A stretch of DNA of 64,000 nucleotides from Lysobacter sp. M2-1 (GCF_022662495.1 NZ_JAKPBU010000001.1:372001-436000); one strand, 5' to 3'; positions 49,345 to 57,614 are shown, counted from the first letter of the stretch. Notes: generated from the letters alone by a model not told the origin. Translations and numbers: made by a program.

Positions 49345-50097
49345 TCAGTGCGACAGCGCGGTCTTCAGCGTTGCCGCATGTACCAGCTTGCCCAGGATGG
49401 GGTTGCCGGTGTCCTTGTTGCCACCCAACGCCCGCTTGGCCAGGCGCCCGTGGTCCTGCTGCAACGTGGCGATGTAGGTGTCGAACGCCTTGTTGCGCGC
49501 CATCCAGTAGTCGCGGTCCATTTCCATGCGCGCCACGAAGCGATTGGTCTCGTTGTCGTTAGCGGCCAGGTCGCCCTGGCGGTTGCCCACGGCGGCGCGC
49601 TGGGCTTCGATGCCGTGCTGGTAATCGCGCTGGTGCTGCAGCATGCGTTTGAGCATGCGCACCGTTTCGTTGTAGCGCTGGTTCTCGGCCCGCACCATGC
49701 GGATGCACAGCACGCGCTGCTGCTGCAGGATGTCGCTGTTCATGGCCGGGGCCACCGCCCGGAACATCTCCTCGATGCCGCCCGCCACCCCGCCCGGCCC
49801 CGGGCAGGCCTGCTCCACCCCGTGGTTGGCATCGCGCTCGGGGAAGTTGTCGGCCATGCGTTCCATGCGCAGGTTCAGGCTTTTCAGCCGGATCAGCTGC
49901 TGTTGGTAGTGGTCGTAGGTGTCCTTCCAGCGCTTGGCCGTTTCGATGTACTCGGCCACCGATTTCTCGATCAGCAGCGGGTCTTCGACGATGAATTGGG
50001 CGTGGGCCGATGTCGAGAACAGGCAGGCCGCTACGAGTAGCAGTCCTATCGGCGAAGCGGTCCGGCGCGGTGAGGTGTGGCAAATCCAAGCCTTCAT
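49345..50097 (-). CDS. virB5: VirB5-like T4SS protein, exported
   Basis: Protein of 250 residues with a signal peptide (LLLVAACLFSTSAHA) and a helical body (KSVAEYIETAKRWKDTYDHY, QQLIRLKSLNLRMERM) as in VirB5 pilus-tip proteins. First gene of a minus-strand series virB5-virB6-DUF4189-immunity-effector-membrane protein. The region upstream is the divergent XRE regulator, so the rest of a T4SS operon (virB1-4, 7-11, D4) does not continue here. Confidence 0.72.
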   Translation of the reverse strand: MKAWICHTSPRRTASPIGLLLVAACLFSTSAHAQFIVEDPLLIEKSVAEYIETAKRWKDTYDHYQQQLIRLKSLNLRMERMADNFPERDANHGVEQACPGPGGVAGGIEEMFRAVAPAMNSDILQQQRVLCIRMVRAENQRYNETVRMLKRMLQHQRDYQHGIEAQRAAVGNRQGDLAANDNETNRFVARMEMDRDYWMARNKAFDTYIATLQQDHGRLAKRALGGNKDTGNPILGKLVHAATLKTALSH

Positions 50098-50168
50098 GGC
50101 GATCTCCTTCCTTGATCCTTCCTTTGCTCCGGGACCTTGCGCATCCTCGGCCCGTCAGCGATTCTACC

Positions 50169-50187
50169 CTCTATCTGGGAGATAGAG
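50169..50187. promoter_or_regulatory. Operator-like palindrome CTCTATCT-GGG-AGATAGAG
   Basis: Perfect 8-base inverted repeat with a three-base spacer between the divergent virB5 and XRE starts. XRE repressors often bind such sites, so it is a candidate autoregulatory operator. Confidence 0.6.
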
Positions 50188-50248
50188 TCTGCCATACTAT
50201 GGATGGGTTCGCCATGCTGTGCAAGTCCCCGCCTGAACCCGCACCGCA

Positions 50249-50665
50249 TTGCCAACCCCAACCGCCCGCGCGCTGTTCGCTGCGCGCCTCAAGCAAGCAC
50301 GAGAACTGCGTGGCCTCAGCCAACGCGCGCTCGGCGTTCGCCTGGGGTTGGGGCCGGAAAAGGGGTCTTCGCGCATCAACCGCTACGAGCACCAGGTGAC
50401 GGCCGTCGGCTTCGACAACCTGGAACGGCTGGCCGCAGAGCTGCAGGTACCGGTGGCCTACCTACTGGCCGAGAACGAGGCCATGGCCGAGGCAATCCTC
50501 GCCTTCAGCCGTTCGCCGGCCGCCCGACGCCGCAAGCTGGCCCGGGCCATAGCCGGCCTGGCTGCCAACCCGCAGCTGCTGGATGCCGTGGCCGCGGTCT
50601 ACGATCTGCCGGACGGCGATCGAACCGCTGTGCTCGAAGCCTTGAGCAAGCCCCAGAAGCGTTGA
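50249..50665 (+). CDS. XRE-family regulator
   Basis: DNA-binding protein of 138 residues with a Cro/C1-type helix-turn-helix (RLKQARELRGLSQRALGVRL then INRYEHQVTAVGFDNLERLA). TTG 50249 is the only possible start after an upstream stop in frame. The C-terminal half (residues about 80-138) is helical and unrecognised. It is divergent from virB5 with a palindrome in the gap, so it may repress the vir/effector genes, itself, or the downstream methyltransferase block. Confidence 0.8.
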   Translation: MPTPTARALFAARLKQARELRGLSQRALGVRLGLGPEKGSSRINRYEHQVTAVGFDNLERLAAELQVPVAYLLAENEAMAEAILAFSRSPAARRRKLARAIAGLAANPQLLDAVAAVYDLPDGDRTAVLEALSKPQKR

Positions 50666-51039
50666 ACATCCGCTGGTGGCCTGCGCAGCCCACAGCGATC
50701 AAGAAAAAAGTGCCCACCTCCCTGGCTGAACACGAACAGGGACTGAGGTGGTTAAGCGACGCTACTTGCCTGCTTTAATTGCTTCCGTCCACCTCCGTCC
50801 CTTCTAATCGGTTCGCAAGGCGCTCAGTTTTGACCGGCCGGCGGAAATCTGCTTCCGCGCCTGAGGGTGCCGGCATCTGAAGGTGAGAACAAGACAAGCA
50901 ATTGCTTCAAACCCGATGTCGCGGTCCCTGCGACAGCTCAAGAGCAGGGTTTGCCCGATCTGGGAGACTGATCAGCCACCTTGTTCCCTGTCCGATAACG
51001 GCCAGGTAGACTTGCTACCGAAAGACCATCCGGAATTTC
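50666..51039. other. Gap between XRE regulator and methyltransferase; no gene seen
   Basis: About 370 bases of lower-GC sequence with several short frames but no credible gene. Probably holds the methyltransferase promoter and the boundary of the lower-GC block. Confidence 0.5.
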
Positions 51040-52221
51040 ATGACTCAGCCTGCGTCCACTCTGCACCCAGAAATTTTTGAGCGGCTGTCTGGAGCGGCAC
51101 AAGATCAATCGCGGGTCTCGGGCCTTACGCACGGCTTCTACAGATATCCTGCAAGGTTCTCGCCCAAGTTTGCGGCTACGGCGATTGAACAATTATCGGA
51201 GCCTGGGGACCTAGTTCTTGACCCATATATGGGTGGCGGAACTGTAATTGTTGAAGCAGCCGCCCGCGGAAGGCTAGCGGTTGGAAACGACATCAATTCC
51301 TTGTCAACGTTTCTTGCGAAAGCCAAGACGACCCGGCTGACGGTTGCTGAGATTGAAGCAGTTACCTACTGGGCGTTGGAGGTAGTTCCTGGCTTGAACT
51401 ATCGGGCCTCTAGTGCTCAATCTCTCGATGCACTCGCCTCAGAAAAGACCAAGAATTTGTCTCTGCCGCGAGGCCGGTTCATAAAGAAGGTTCTCGCGAC
51501 AGCGCTTGCTTCTATTGACGAACTACCGTCGGTAAATGCAGCGGAGTTCGTTCGATGCGCGGTGCTAAATGTTTCTCAATGGGCATTAGATGGCCGCAAG
51601 ACACATACTTCCGTTGAAGAGTTCCGACGCAAGCTGTCGAAAACAACCATTGAAATGATTCAAGGGATTAAAGAATTTTCATCCACAGTATCGCAGCACA
51701 AGCGCTTGCCAAAGATTATCTTGTCTAACGGGAACGCAAATGCAATTGACTTACTTCCTATTTTTGCAAAACAGGGGCGTCGAGCAAAACTGATAGTGAC
51801 GAGCCCGCCTTATCCAGGGGTGCACGTCTTATATCACCGCTGGCAGGTGGACGGGCGCCGGGAAACGCCGGCTCCGTATTGGATCACGCAACGGACAGAT
51901 GGCCAGGGTTCTTCATACTATTGTTTCGGTGATAGACGAAGTCACGAGAGTGGTGCTTATTTCGATACAGCCTTCGAAACCCTGAGGTCCATTCGCCGAG
52001 TCATCGCCGATGACGGACTGATGGTTCAACTTATCGCTTTCTCGAATCCAAAAAAGCAGTTGCCTCGCTACCTTGAAGTTATGCAGCTCGCCGGCTTCAG
52101 CGAGTCGTTGCAGTTGGAGGCACGCATCTGGCGCGAGGTTCCAAACAGGAAATGGCACGCCCATGCACGTGGTGTCACCAACTCTGCGCGAGAAGTGCTG
52201 CTGGTACACACTCCAGCCTAG
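51040..52221 (+). CDS. DNA methyltransferase (SPPY-type amino-MTase)
   Basis: Site-specific DNA methyltransferase of 393 residues. The SAM motif is LDPYMGGGTVIVEA (residues about 60-73) and the catalytic motif TSPPYPG lies at about 254-260, so the order is motif I before motif IV. SPPY with a TS prefix is typical of N4-cytosine or N6-adenine modification. Codon usage is clearly less GC-rich than the surroundings. It converges with the 610-aa gene, with two bases between their stops, and probably protects self DNA from the same system. Confidence 0.88.
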   Translation: MTQPASTLHPEIFERLSGAAQDQSRVSGLTHGFYRYPARFSPKFAATAIEQLSEPGDLVLDPYMGGGTVIVEAAARGRLAVGNDINSLSTFLAKAKTTRLTVAEIEAVTYWALEVVPGLNYRASSAQSLDALASEKTKNLSLPRGRFIKKVLATALASIDELPSVNAAEFVRCAVLNVSQWALDGRKTHTSVEEFRRKLSKTTIEMIQGIKEFSSTVSQHKRLPKIILSNGNANAIDLLPIFAKQGRRAKLIVTSPPYPGVHVLYHRWQVDGRRETPAPYWITQRTDGQGSSYYCFGDRRSHESGAYFDTAFETLRSIRRVIADDGLMVQLIAFSNPKKQLPRYLEVMQLAGFSESLQLEARIWREVPNRKWHAHARGVTNSAREVLLVHTPA

Positions 52222-52223
52222 CT

Positions 52224-54056
52224 TTAGGTAAGCCTCGTTAGCAGAAGCAGGGTGCTGGCGACGCGCCGGATTTCCTCTCGCATTTCATCTTCCGTGAATC
52301 GGTTCCCCTCTTCCGTCTCCTCGACCTTTCCCTTCTGGAGTCTCACGCTAAATGTGTGCATTTGCCAGAGGTGATAGGCGACATGCGACGTATAACGCGT
52401 GGTGCGCTCGAGAATTGTTGCCTCTGCGAGATGACGTGCAGTCAGTTCTTCACGAAACTCTGCGAAAAGACTGTAGTCCTGATTAATCAGCAAGACGAGC
52501 GGTTCATTCATTGTTGGTGCTTGAAATGCTCCTGGATCACTGTGGCTCCATTCCGCAGAGTTCCAGCACGTGGGGCTCGACCATTCCTCCTTGGTCACAT
52601 AGATCAGTTTGTACGGAGGACTGCGCTGCGATCCGCCTTCCAGCTTCTTCTCTATCCGACGAGGGCTGGGAGGATCCACCACCTCCACCTCAAAGTTGGC
52701 CGTGAGCGTCGTCCCCGGCCCAACGGCATTCACAACACCGGCGATTCGCTCACCCGCGGCTACACCTTCAGGAGCGCGAAGCAAGAGTTCGAACTTGCCG
52801 CCCGCTGGGACGGTAAAAGACGATTGCCCGACGTCGTGTCCCGACAGGATGACTGCCTCCAATCGCCAGGCGGCTGCCTCATCACTTACAAGCTCATCTT
52901 TCCCGTTCCAGCGCAGCCTTACATGAAGATCGGGGCCGCCGGCTACCATTTGCATTGGCTGCCGACTAGTAATCCGCAAGTTCGTTGGCACGTCTAGCAG
53001 CACGGGTTGCGGCTTCGGCCCCCTTTCATCGGGCCCCTTTGACGCCGTGATGATAATTGGTCGCTCCACAATTCTAGGTTCGGCGAAGCCGTTAGCGATG
53101 GCTACCACCTTCAGTGTCGCGTGAATGGGGAACTGATCCTCATCCAAGTCCTCGGGTTCGACGAACGTCAGTCCGACCTCAGCAGCACATGCCTCTTTGT
53201 GAATAGCGACCTCCAGCTCCGGAACTAGCGGATTGGTCGTGACTTGTATTTTTTCCAGTGCTGCAGTATCCGGCTTCAGCTCGAATCGAAGATCGCGTCG
53301 ATCGCCCGCCTTCAGACGGAGAGTGGACAGGTCAGGGGAAATCGCCAAGAAGGGACCTTCCGCCGCCTCGCCAACGTCTGCTATCCCTTCCACAACCATA
53401 TGAATCGCTTGAGGCAACGCTCCTCCAGCGGCATCCTCTCTGGTCGATGCCCCCGCCTGGAAGTGCCCGTGCGCCTGCCTCGGCGAGGCCGCGTGGTGGG
53501 ACTCGATCAACTGGTCCAGGGCGGCCTTCACTACCTCGTCACCACTCTTCAAACTGGAGAGTTCCTGCTCAGCCTCCTCTTCCAGCCTGATGAGATCGGG
53601 ATCGCCTTTGAGCGTATCGATAACACGGCGAGTAATTGCATGAAGCACCTCACCATCGTAGAACTGGTGGCGACTGCCTTGCATCAGCTTCGCAATGGAT
53701 TCCGGCAGTAGCCCGTCGATGTCCACAATGACGATCATCCGATTGCGGAGATACTTCAGTTCCAGATCCCGAATAATGAACGTGTTGTCCCAGGCGTGTT
53801 GCCGTTGTCCATTGACAAGGAATACGCAGCAATACTTGCCGCGTTTTGGCGACTCCAAGTAGCCATCAATCGGGCGCTTTACGCCGCCCTCTTCGATGAT
53901 TTCGCCAGGCTCGATGTCGAGCACTTCTTGATCATCTGGCCTCGGCAACAACTGAACCTTGTTATTCAGAACCACGACACGAATCGCGATCGCACCAAAG
54001 CTTTCGTCCACCTCTGTGCTAACCGACTTGTCTAAGCTAACGGCGGATGCAGTCAC
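52224..54056 (-). CDS. Large partner protein of the GHKL ATPase (610 residues), family not recognised
   Basis: Third gene of the minus-strand operon, GTG start 54056 with GGAG upstream and 8 bases after the ATPase stop. The N-terminal part (VLNNKVQLLPRPDDQEVLDI, KYCCVFLVNGQRQHAWDNTF, YLRNRMIVIVDIDGLLPESI) resembles the second half of GHKL/MORC-type ATPases seen next to restriction genes, as if ATPase and this domain were split into two proteins. The middle is beta-rich (FELLLRAPEG, TTLTANFEVEVVDPP) and the C terminus is helical and charged. No nuclease motif seen. Confidence 0.6.
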   Translation of the reverse strand: MTASAVSLDKSVSTEVDESFGAIAIRVVVLNNKVQLLPRPDDQEVLDIEPGEIIEEGGVKRPIDGYLESPKRGKYCCVFLVNGQRQHAWDNTFIIRDLELKYLRNRMIVIVDIDGLLPESIAKLMQGSRHQFYDGEVLHAITRRVIDTLKGDPDLIRLEEEAEQELSSLKSGDEVVKAALDQLIESHHAASPRQAHGHFQAGASTREDAAGGALPQAIHMVVEGIADVGEAAEGPFLAISPDLSTLRLKAGDRRDLRFELKPDTAALEKIQVTTNPLVPELEVAIHKEACAAEVGLTFVEPEDLDEDQFPIHATLKVVAIANGFAEPRIVERPIIITASKGPDERGPKPQPVLLDVPTNLRITSRQPMQMVAGGPDLHVRLRWNGKDELVSDEAAAWRLEAVILSGHDVGQSSFTVPAGGKFELLLRAPEGVAAGERIAGVVNAVGPGTTLTANFEVEVVDPPSPRRIEKKLEGGSQRSPPYKLIYVTKEEWSSPTCWNSAEWSHSDPGAFQAPTMNEPLVLLINQDYSLFAEFREELTARHLAEATILERTTRYTSHVAYHLWQMHTFSVRLQKGKVEETEEGNRFTEDEMREEIRRVASTLLLLTRLT

Positions 54057-54064
54057 GAAAACTC

Positions 54065-55162
54065 CTAGCGAGTCGTTACTTGCTGGGGCGGAAATGTCTT
54101 GTCCAGTGAAACTGCCGCAGTCGAATTCCGAAGCTTCACGTTAGAGAGGCGGTAAGCATTCCCCCACATTGGGTCGGCAGTGTCTCGGCCGGCGTAAAGC
54201 TCGTACGGCAACATTGGGTTGAAGAGAACATGATTCAGCGCGGGAAAGAGGTTTCGCGTCACAGACGAACCTCCGACGCCTTGAAAGTCGCACCCGATGT
54301 GCGCAAAGCGGGTTCCATGGGCCATTCCAACGGCATCGGCAGCCGCTGCCTCGAATGCGAGTACCCGTCCATCCGGCGCGCCAGCCAAGTAGGCAAAGTA
54401 ATCGTCACGGCGGCCCCTGGGGAACACCTGCTTAATTACTGACCACCCAAGTCCATCCTTACGGTCTCCTAGCGCCTCGGGTGCTCTACGGGACAATACC
54501 CATGAATATCGGCTAATCGAGAAGGCTGAGGATCCACCTTGCCCAAACAAGCCGATCATGTAGGGTTTGTCGCCTTTCGTCGTAGATCCAAGCGACAGGA
54601 GAGTTCGATGGACCATATCGGCAGACTGCCCGATCCCGTCGTCCTCAATCATGATGGTGAACGATGGTTGTCCTTTGATTCTTACGGTCGAGAGCTTCAG
54701 TCGTAGGCCGCGGGCGATCTCACGCGCAATACCCCAAAGCCTCGCCCGTTCAGCCTTGTCTTCAATCTTCGGAATCTGATCAAGCGCAGGTAATCCAAAG
54801 TACCTACCAACGGCTGCCCTCGGGCTCTCTGGCGGGGCCGCGTGACTGTTGAGATTGAGCTCACGAGTGCGGTGAAGTTCGATCAAAGCTTCCATGCCAT
54901 TGACGATGCGTTCGGCGAGCGGGTTCACCGGATGATTGGCAAGCTTAATGCGGCCGGCGTTCCCTCGATCTCCGCCCACGGGCATCCAGTGAAGATGTCC
55001 CGGGTTCCACGTATCTGCCGCCCTTGTTGCATCGAAGGAGCTATCGTTCTCAGACACGATCGGCAACGTCGCCAACAACGCTTCCATATCCGTCGTTGTG
55101 GTCACGGCAATAACTCGACGGAGCAATTCTTCACTGGCCAAACCATCGATGGCTTGCGACAT
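54065..55162 (-). CDS. GHKL (HSP90/MORC-like) ATPase
   Basis: ATP-binding protein of 365 residues. Bergerat-fold motifs are present in order: N box RIVNGMEALIE (N88), G1 IEDDGIGQ (D174-G178) and a glycine-rich lid LGSTTKGDKPYMIGLFGQGG (191-210). The remaining C-terminal half is alpha/beta without known signature. MORC/MutL-type ATPases are known in restriction-like conflict systems with methyltransferases. It is coupled to the gene below (8 bases) and lies 9 bases after the lead gene. ATG 55162 follows AGAGG. Confidence 0.82.
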   Translation of the reverse strand: MSQAIDGLASEELLRRVIAVTTTTDMEALLATLPIVSENDSSFDATRAADTWNPGHLHWMPVGGDRGNAGRIKLANHPVNPLAERIVNGMEALIELHRTRELNLNSHAAPPESPRAAVGRYFGLPALDQIPKIEDKAERARLWGIAREIARGLRLKLSTVRIKGQPSFTIMIEDDGIGQSADMVHRTLLSLGSTTKGDKPYMIGLFGQGGSSAFSISRYSWVLSRRAPEALGDRKDGLGWSVIKQVFPRGRRDDYFAYLAGAPDGRVLAFEAAAADAVGMAHGTRFAHIGCDFQGVGGSSVTRNLFPALNHVLFNPMLPYELYAGRDTADPMWGNAYRLSNVKLRNSTAAVSLDKTFPPQQVTTR

Positions 55163-55171
55163 GGTAGTCCT

Positions 55172-55729
55172 CTATCCGTCGATCAGGTCATTACACGCAT
55201 GTTCGACATTTGTAGCAAAGTCTTTCGGTTTTGGAATCGAATATCCCTTTCGGCCGTGCTGTTCCAGTAGACCTATAGCTCTCCACCAAGCGACGATAAG
55301 ATAGACCTGGTAATCGGGCACGGTGGTCTCGCCATCCGGCCCGGTATACGGTAGCAACGCACTAATCTGAAAAATGCGTCCGTCAACGCCTTTCTTCCTA
55401 ACCGCGTCGGCAACCATTACTACTGCTCGAAGCGGCGCCTTGTGCTCATACTCGGCTTTCTCGCGCTTTGACCAGCCGACCTTCACTAAGTTGTCCCCGT
55501 GTCGTTCAAATCGCGGATAGTTTGTGGCCATGCTCTTCTTTTGAACTGCCCTCTTCTCAGGCAGAGAAGCAGGCAGGGCGCTGGGTTCCGCGATTCCCGC
55601 AACAGTTCTGGCCCACGACGTTAGCTTCAGGACCGCGTCGTAGTCTCCTGCGCTAGCTGCCTGCCCCAACAAGGAGCGGAGTTCAGATTCGCACTTGGCC
55701 AGAACCGCTCGAGCCTTGCTAACAGTCAT
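55172..55729 (-). CDS. Lead gene of the GHKL operon, 185 residues, unknown family
   Basis: Protein of 185 residues. The N-terminal 50 residues are helical (MTVSKARAVLAKCESELRSL); the middle is basic with a conserved-looking YPRFERHGDNLVKVGWSKRE and YEHKAPLRAVVMV, and a C-terminal winged-helix-like part (LIVAWWRAIGLLEQHGRKGY). It could be a DNA-binding sensor or regulator of the system. An AT-rich pair of direct repeats overlaps its promoter region just upstream. Confidence 0.6.
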   Translation of the reverse strand: MTVSKARAVLAKCESELRSLLGQAASAGDYDAVLKLTSWARTVAGIAEPSALPASLPEKRAVQKKSMATNYPRFERHGDNLVKVGWSKREKAEYEHKAPLRAVVMVADAVRKKGVDGRIFQISALLPYTGPDGETTVPDYQVYLIVAWWRAIGLLEQHGRKGYSIPKPKDFATNVEHACNDLIDG

Positions 55730-55735
55730 ATAGCC

Positions 55736-55755
55736 TATAATATAGGTATAATATA
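55736..55755. promoter_or_regulatory. Two TATAATATA repeats with 11-base period
   Basis: TATAATATA at 55736-55744 and 55747-55755, separated by GG, 7 bases upstream of the lead gene start. Contains CCTATA-A-TATAGG palindrome at 55734-55746. Combines -10-like sequence and a probable operator. Confidence 0.55.
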
Positions 55756-55803
55756 GCGTGTCAAGGCGAGGGCGAGCGCCCATCTGTCGATGGCTGGCAG
55801 CGG

Positions 55804-55858
55804 GCATGAACCGCTGATCAAGCGTTTTCCTATGCCATGCGTCTAATAGGCGTTAGGC
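55804..55858 (+). repeat. attC-like site before the first plus-array cassette (degenerate left arm)
   Basis: Reads CATGAACCGCTGATCAAGCG, a loop, TCTAATAGGC and GTTAGGC. The left arm differs from the typical attC. It could be the edge of the array or an ancestral junction. Confidence 0.6.
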
Positions 55859-55875
55859 CCATCTAAGAGAGTGCA

Positions 55876-56067
55876 ATGAGTTCGATAGAGATAGCCAAGG
55901 AGATAATTGCGAGTAGCGGGAACTCGTTCCACTCGCGTGTAGCTCAATGGCTCCAAGAGAATGAATGGCACGTTCTAATCAGCCCTTATTACATGGACCA
56001 GTCTCAAAACAAGGCGCGCGAACTCTCTTCGCGGGTCGCCTTAATCCTGGCGTTAGCGCCCACATGA
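55876..56067 (+). pseudogene. Truncated cassette gene (nuclease-family N terminus fused to attC)
   Basis: The 63-residue frame begins like a family of PD-(D/E)XK-like proteins (NSFHSRVAQWLQENEWHVLI, SPYYMDQSQN) and then runs into attC sequence, adding a non-family tail. The 3' half of the gene and the first attC arm have been lost by deletion. Confidence 0.6.
56004..56058 (+). repeat. Truncated attC
   Basis: Reads TCAAAACAAGGCGCG, loop CTCTTCGCGGG, CGCCTTAATCCTGGC, GTTAGCG. The usual AATTCATTC segment of the left arm is missing, so it is a shortened site. Confidence 0.75.
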
Positions 56068-56591
56068 ATCATCTCGAGCAGCTGGTAGCAGAGTGGTACG
56101 AGTATCGCGGGTACTTTGTCCGTCGTAACGTGCAAGTTGGGAAACGCGACAAAGGTGGCTACGACTGCGAACTTGATGTAGTGGCGTTCCATCCGGAGAA
56201 GCAGCATTTGGTTCACGTAGAACCGTCCATGGATGCCCACACCTGGGCCAAACGTGAGGAACGATTCGCCAAAAAATTCTTGGCTGGCCGCAACCATATC
56301 CCCGCGCTGTTCAAGGGCATCGTGCTTCCATCAGAGATCGAGCAAATCGCTCTACTCGGCTTTGCCAGCAACACCAATGTCAAGTCACTGGCCGGTGGTC
56401 GCATCATGACCACCGCTGAGCTGTTCGCTGAGATCGTTACGGGCATTTCGGGGAAGCGTGTAGCAAAAGCAGCGGTTCCGGAGCAGTATCCGCTACTACG
56501 CACCATCCAGTTTGCATGTGAGCATCGGCATGCGGCGGGTTGGAGCTCTAGCAACCCATTCAAGACTGACCCACTTTGCGGCTCGGCTTAA
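56064..56591 (+). CDS. Cassette protein with a possible PD-(D/E)XK-like fold
   Basis: Protein of 175 residues. Residues 33-55 read YDCELDVVAFHPEKQHLVHV followed by EPS, a strand-turn-strand pattern of restriction-endonuclease-like folds in which the usual ExK is ExS, so catalysis may be lost or altered. The C terminus, after IQFACEHRHAAGW, is encoded by attC sequence because the frame runs through the site. It begins 6 bases after a truncated attC. Confidence 0.55.
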   Translation: MNHLEQLVAEWYEYRGYFVRRNVQVGKRDKGGYDCELDVVAFHPEKQHLVHVEPSMDAHTWAKREERFAKKFLAGRNHIPALFKGIVLPSEIEQIALLGFASNTNVKSLAGGRIMTTAELFAEIVTGISGKRVAKAAVPEQYPLLRTIQFACEHRHAAGWSSSNPFKTDPLCGSA

Positions 56592-56605
56592 CTCAGGCGT
56601 TAGCC
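56549..56605 (+). repeat. attC after the nuclease-like cassette
   Basis: TAGCAACCCATTCAAG, loop with CACTTTGCG, GCTCGGCTTAACTCAGGC, GTTAGCC. The cassette gene reads through its left half. Confidence 0.8.
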
Positions 56606-56638
56606 GTCCAAAGCAGCACTCATTCACGGGGGGAAATC

Positions 56639-57139
56639 ATGAAAATCCAAGACGAGCACTTGTATCACGGCGCCGCACTTATTCAGATCGCTGAGGATCA
56701 CAGATTTACTGCCATCAATGGGCTAAAGGTTGGGGCGAAAGTTGTCAATTCTGCGTACAAAGTAAATGATTCGATTGCTGTGTACTTCAAGTATGCGGTT
56801 AATCCGCACGGCAAGTACAAAGAATATGTATTTACATTTAAGAGTGATCAAATTCAGCAAATTCGTAAAATCGCCACGGCTCACGAATCCACTTACATCG
56901 CCCTTGTCTGCGTTGGAGCGCGTGAAGTCTGCACAATCTCAGCAGACCAACTAGCCGATTTGATCGCAGCGCGCCAGAAAGCCAATGGTGGCCAGGAAGA
57001 TCAATACACTCTTCTCGTTACTGCAGACCCAGGTAAGAGTTTGCGTGCTTACGTCAATCAACCAGGAAAGAAGGCCACTATTCTTGGCAAACCACTTGTT
57101 GTAGGACGCAACGCGTTTCCTAACAGCCTGTTTGGATAA
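56639..57139 (+). CDS. Hypothetical AT-richer cassette protein, 166 residues
   Basis: Soluble protein, no family recognised. It has a strand-rich N terminus (LIQIAEDHRFTAINGLKVG) and regular charged strands (KYKEYVFTFKSDQIQQIRKI). The gene is visibly less GC-rich than most of the window, which suggests a different origin from other cassettes. ATG 56639 follows GGGG. Stop overlaps the next attC. Confidence 0.7.
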   Translation: MKIQDEHLYHGAALIQIAEDHRFTAINGLKVGAKVVNSAYKVNDSIAVYFKYAVNPHGKYKEYVFTFKSDQIQQIRKIATAHESTYIALVCVGAREVCTISADQLADLIAARQKANGGQEDQYTLLVTADPGKSLRAYVNQPGKKATILGKPLVVGRNAFPNSLFG

Positions 57140-57193
57140 CAATTCATTTAGGCCAAAGCTGCTTCGCGGCTCGGCTTAATTCGAGCTTTAGAT
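57134..57193 (+). repeat. attC
   Basis: GGATAACAATTCATTTAGGC, loop GCTTCGCGGC, TCGGCTTAATTCGAG, then a weak final core TTTAGAT. Confidence 0.78.
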
Positions 57194-57210
57194 CAACAAA
57201 TGGGGAATTT

Positions 57211-57537
57211 ATGGCTACTCGCAAAAAGACAAAGAAGGCTCCAAGGGATCCCTCTAAGCCGAAGGGTGCACCACGCAACAAGAAGAATGTTCTGGAGCTT
57301 GCGTCCGGAAAGATCGCAATTTATGCAACGCCACGTATCTCCCACGCAATGGAGGAAGTCGTTGGGGACATGACGCTGTACAACGGCGTGCGTATGCTCC
57401 AAGTCATTGAAGCTGCCTACATACAAGGCCGGAAGGACGGCGCCCGTTCGGTGTTCGATGACATGGAAAAGAGGATCAAGGAATCTCAGAAGCTGATCCC
57501 CCACAAGAATCCAGGAAAGCCTAAGAGGAAGGCATAG
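57211..57537 (+). CDS. Small basic cassette protein, 108 residues
   Basis: The first 25 residues are Lys/Pro/Arg-rich (MATRKKTKKAPRDPSKPKGA) and could bind nucleic acid; the remainder is helical (LYNGVRMLQVIEAAYIQGRK). No family. Single-gene cassette between two attC sites. Confidence 0.6.
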   Translation: MATRKKTKKAPRDPSKPKGAPRNKKNVLELASGKIAIYATPRISHAMEEVVGDMTLYNGVRMLQVIEAAYIQGRKDGARSVFDDMEKRIKESQKLIPHKNPGKPKRKA

Positions 57538-57540
57538 TTG

Positions 57541-57598
57541 ATCCAACGTCATTCAAGCCGAACCCGCTTCGCGGCACGGCTTAATTTAGGCGTTAGAC
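57541..57598 (+). repeat. attC
   Basis: ATCCAACGTCATTCAAGCCG, loop CGCTTCGCGGCA, CGGCTTAATTTAGGC, GTTAGAC. Confidence 0.85.
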
Positions 57599-57614
57599 AC
57601 CAATGGGAGTTCGC

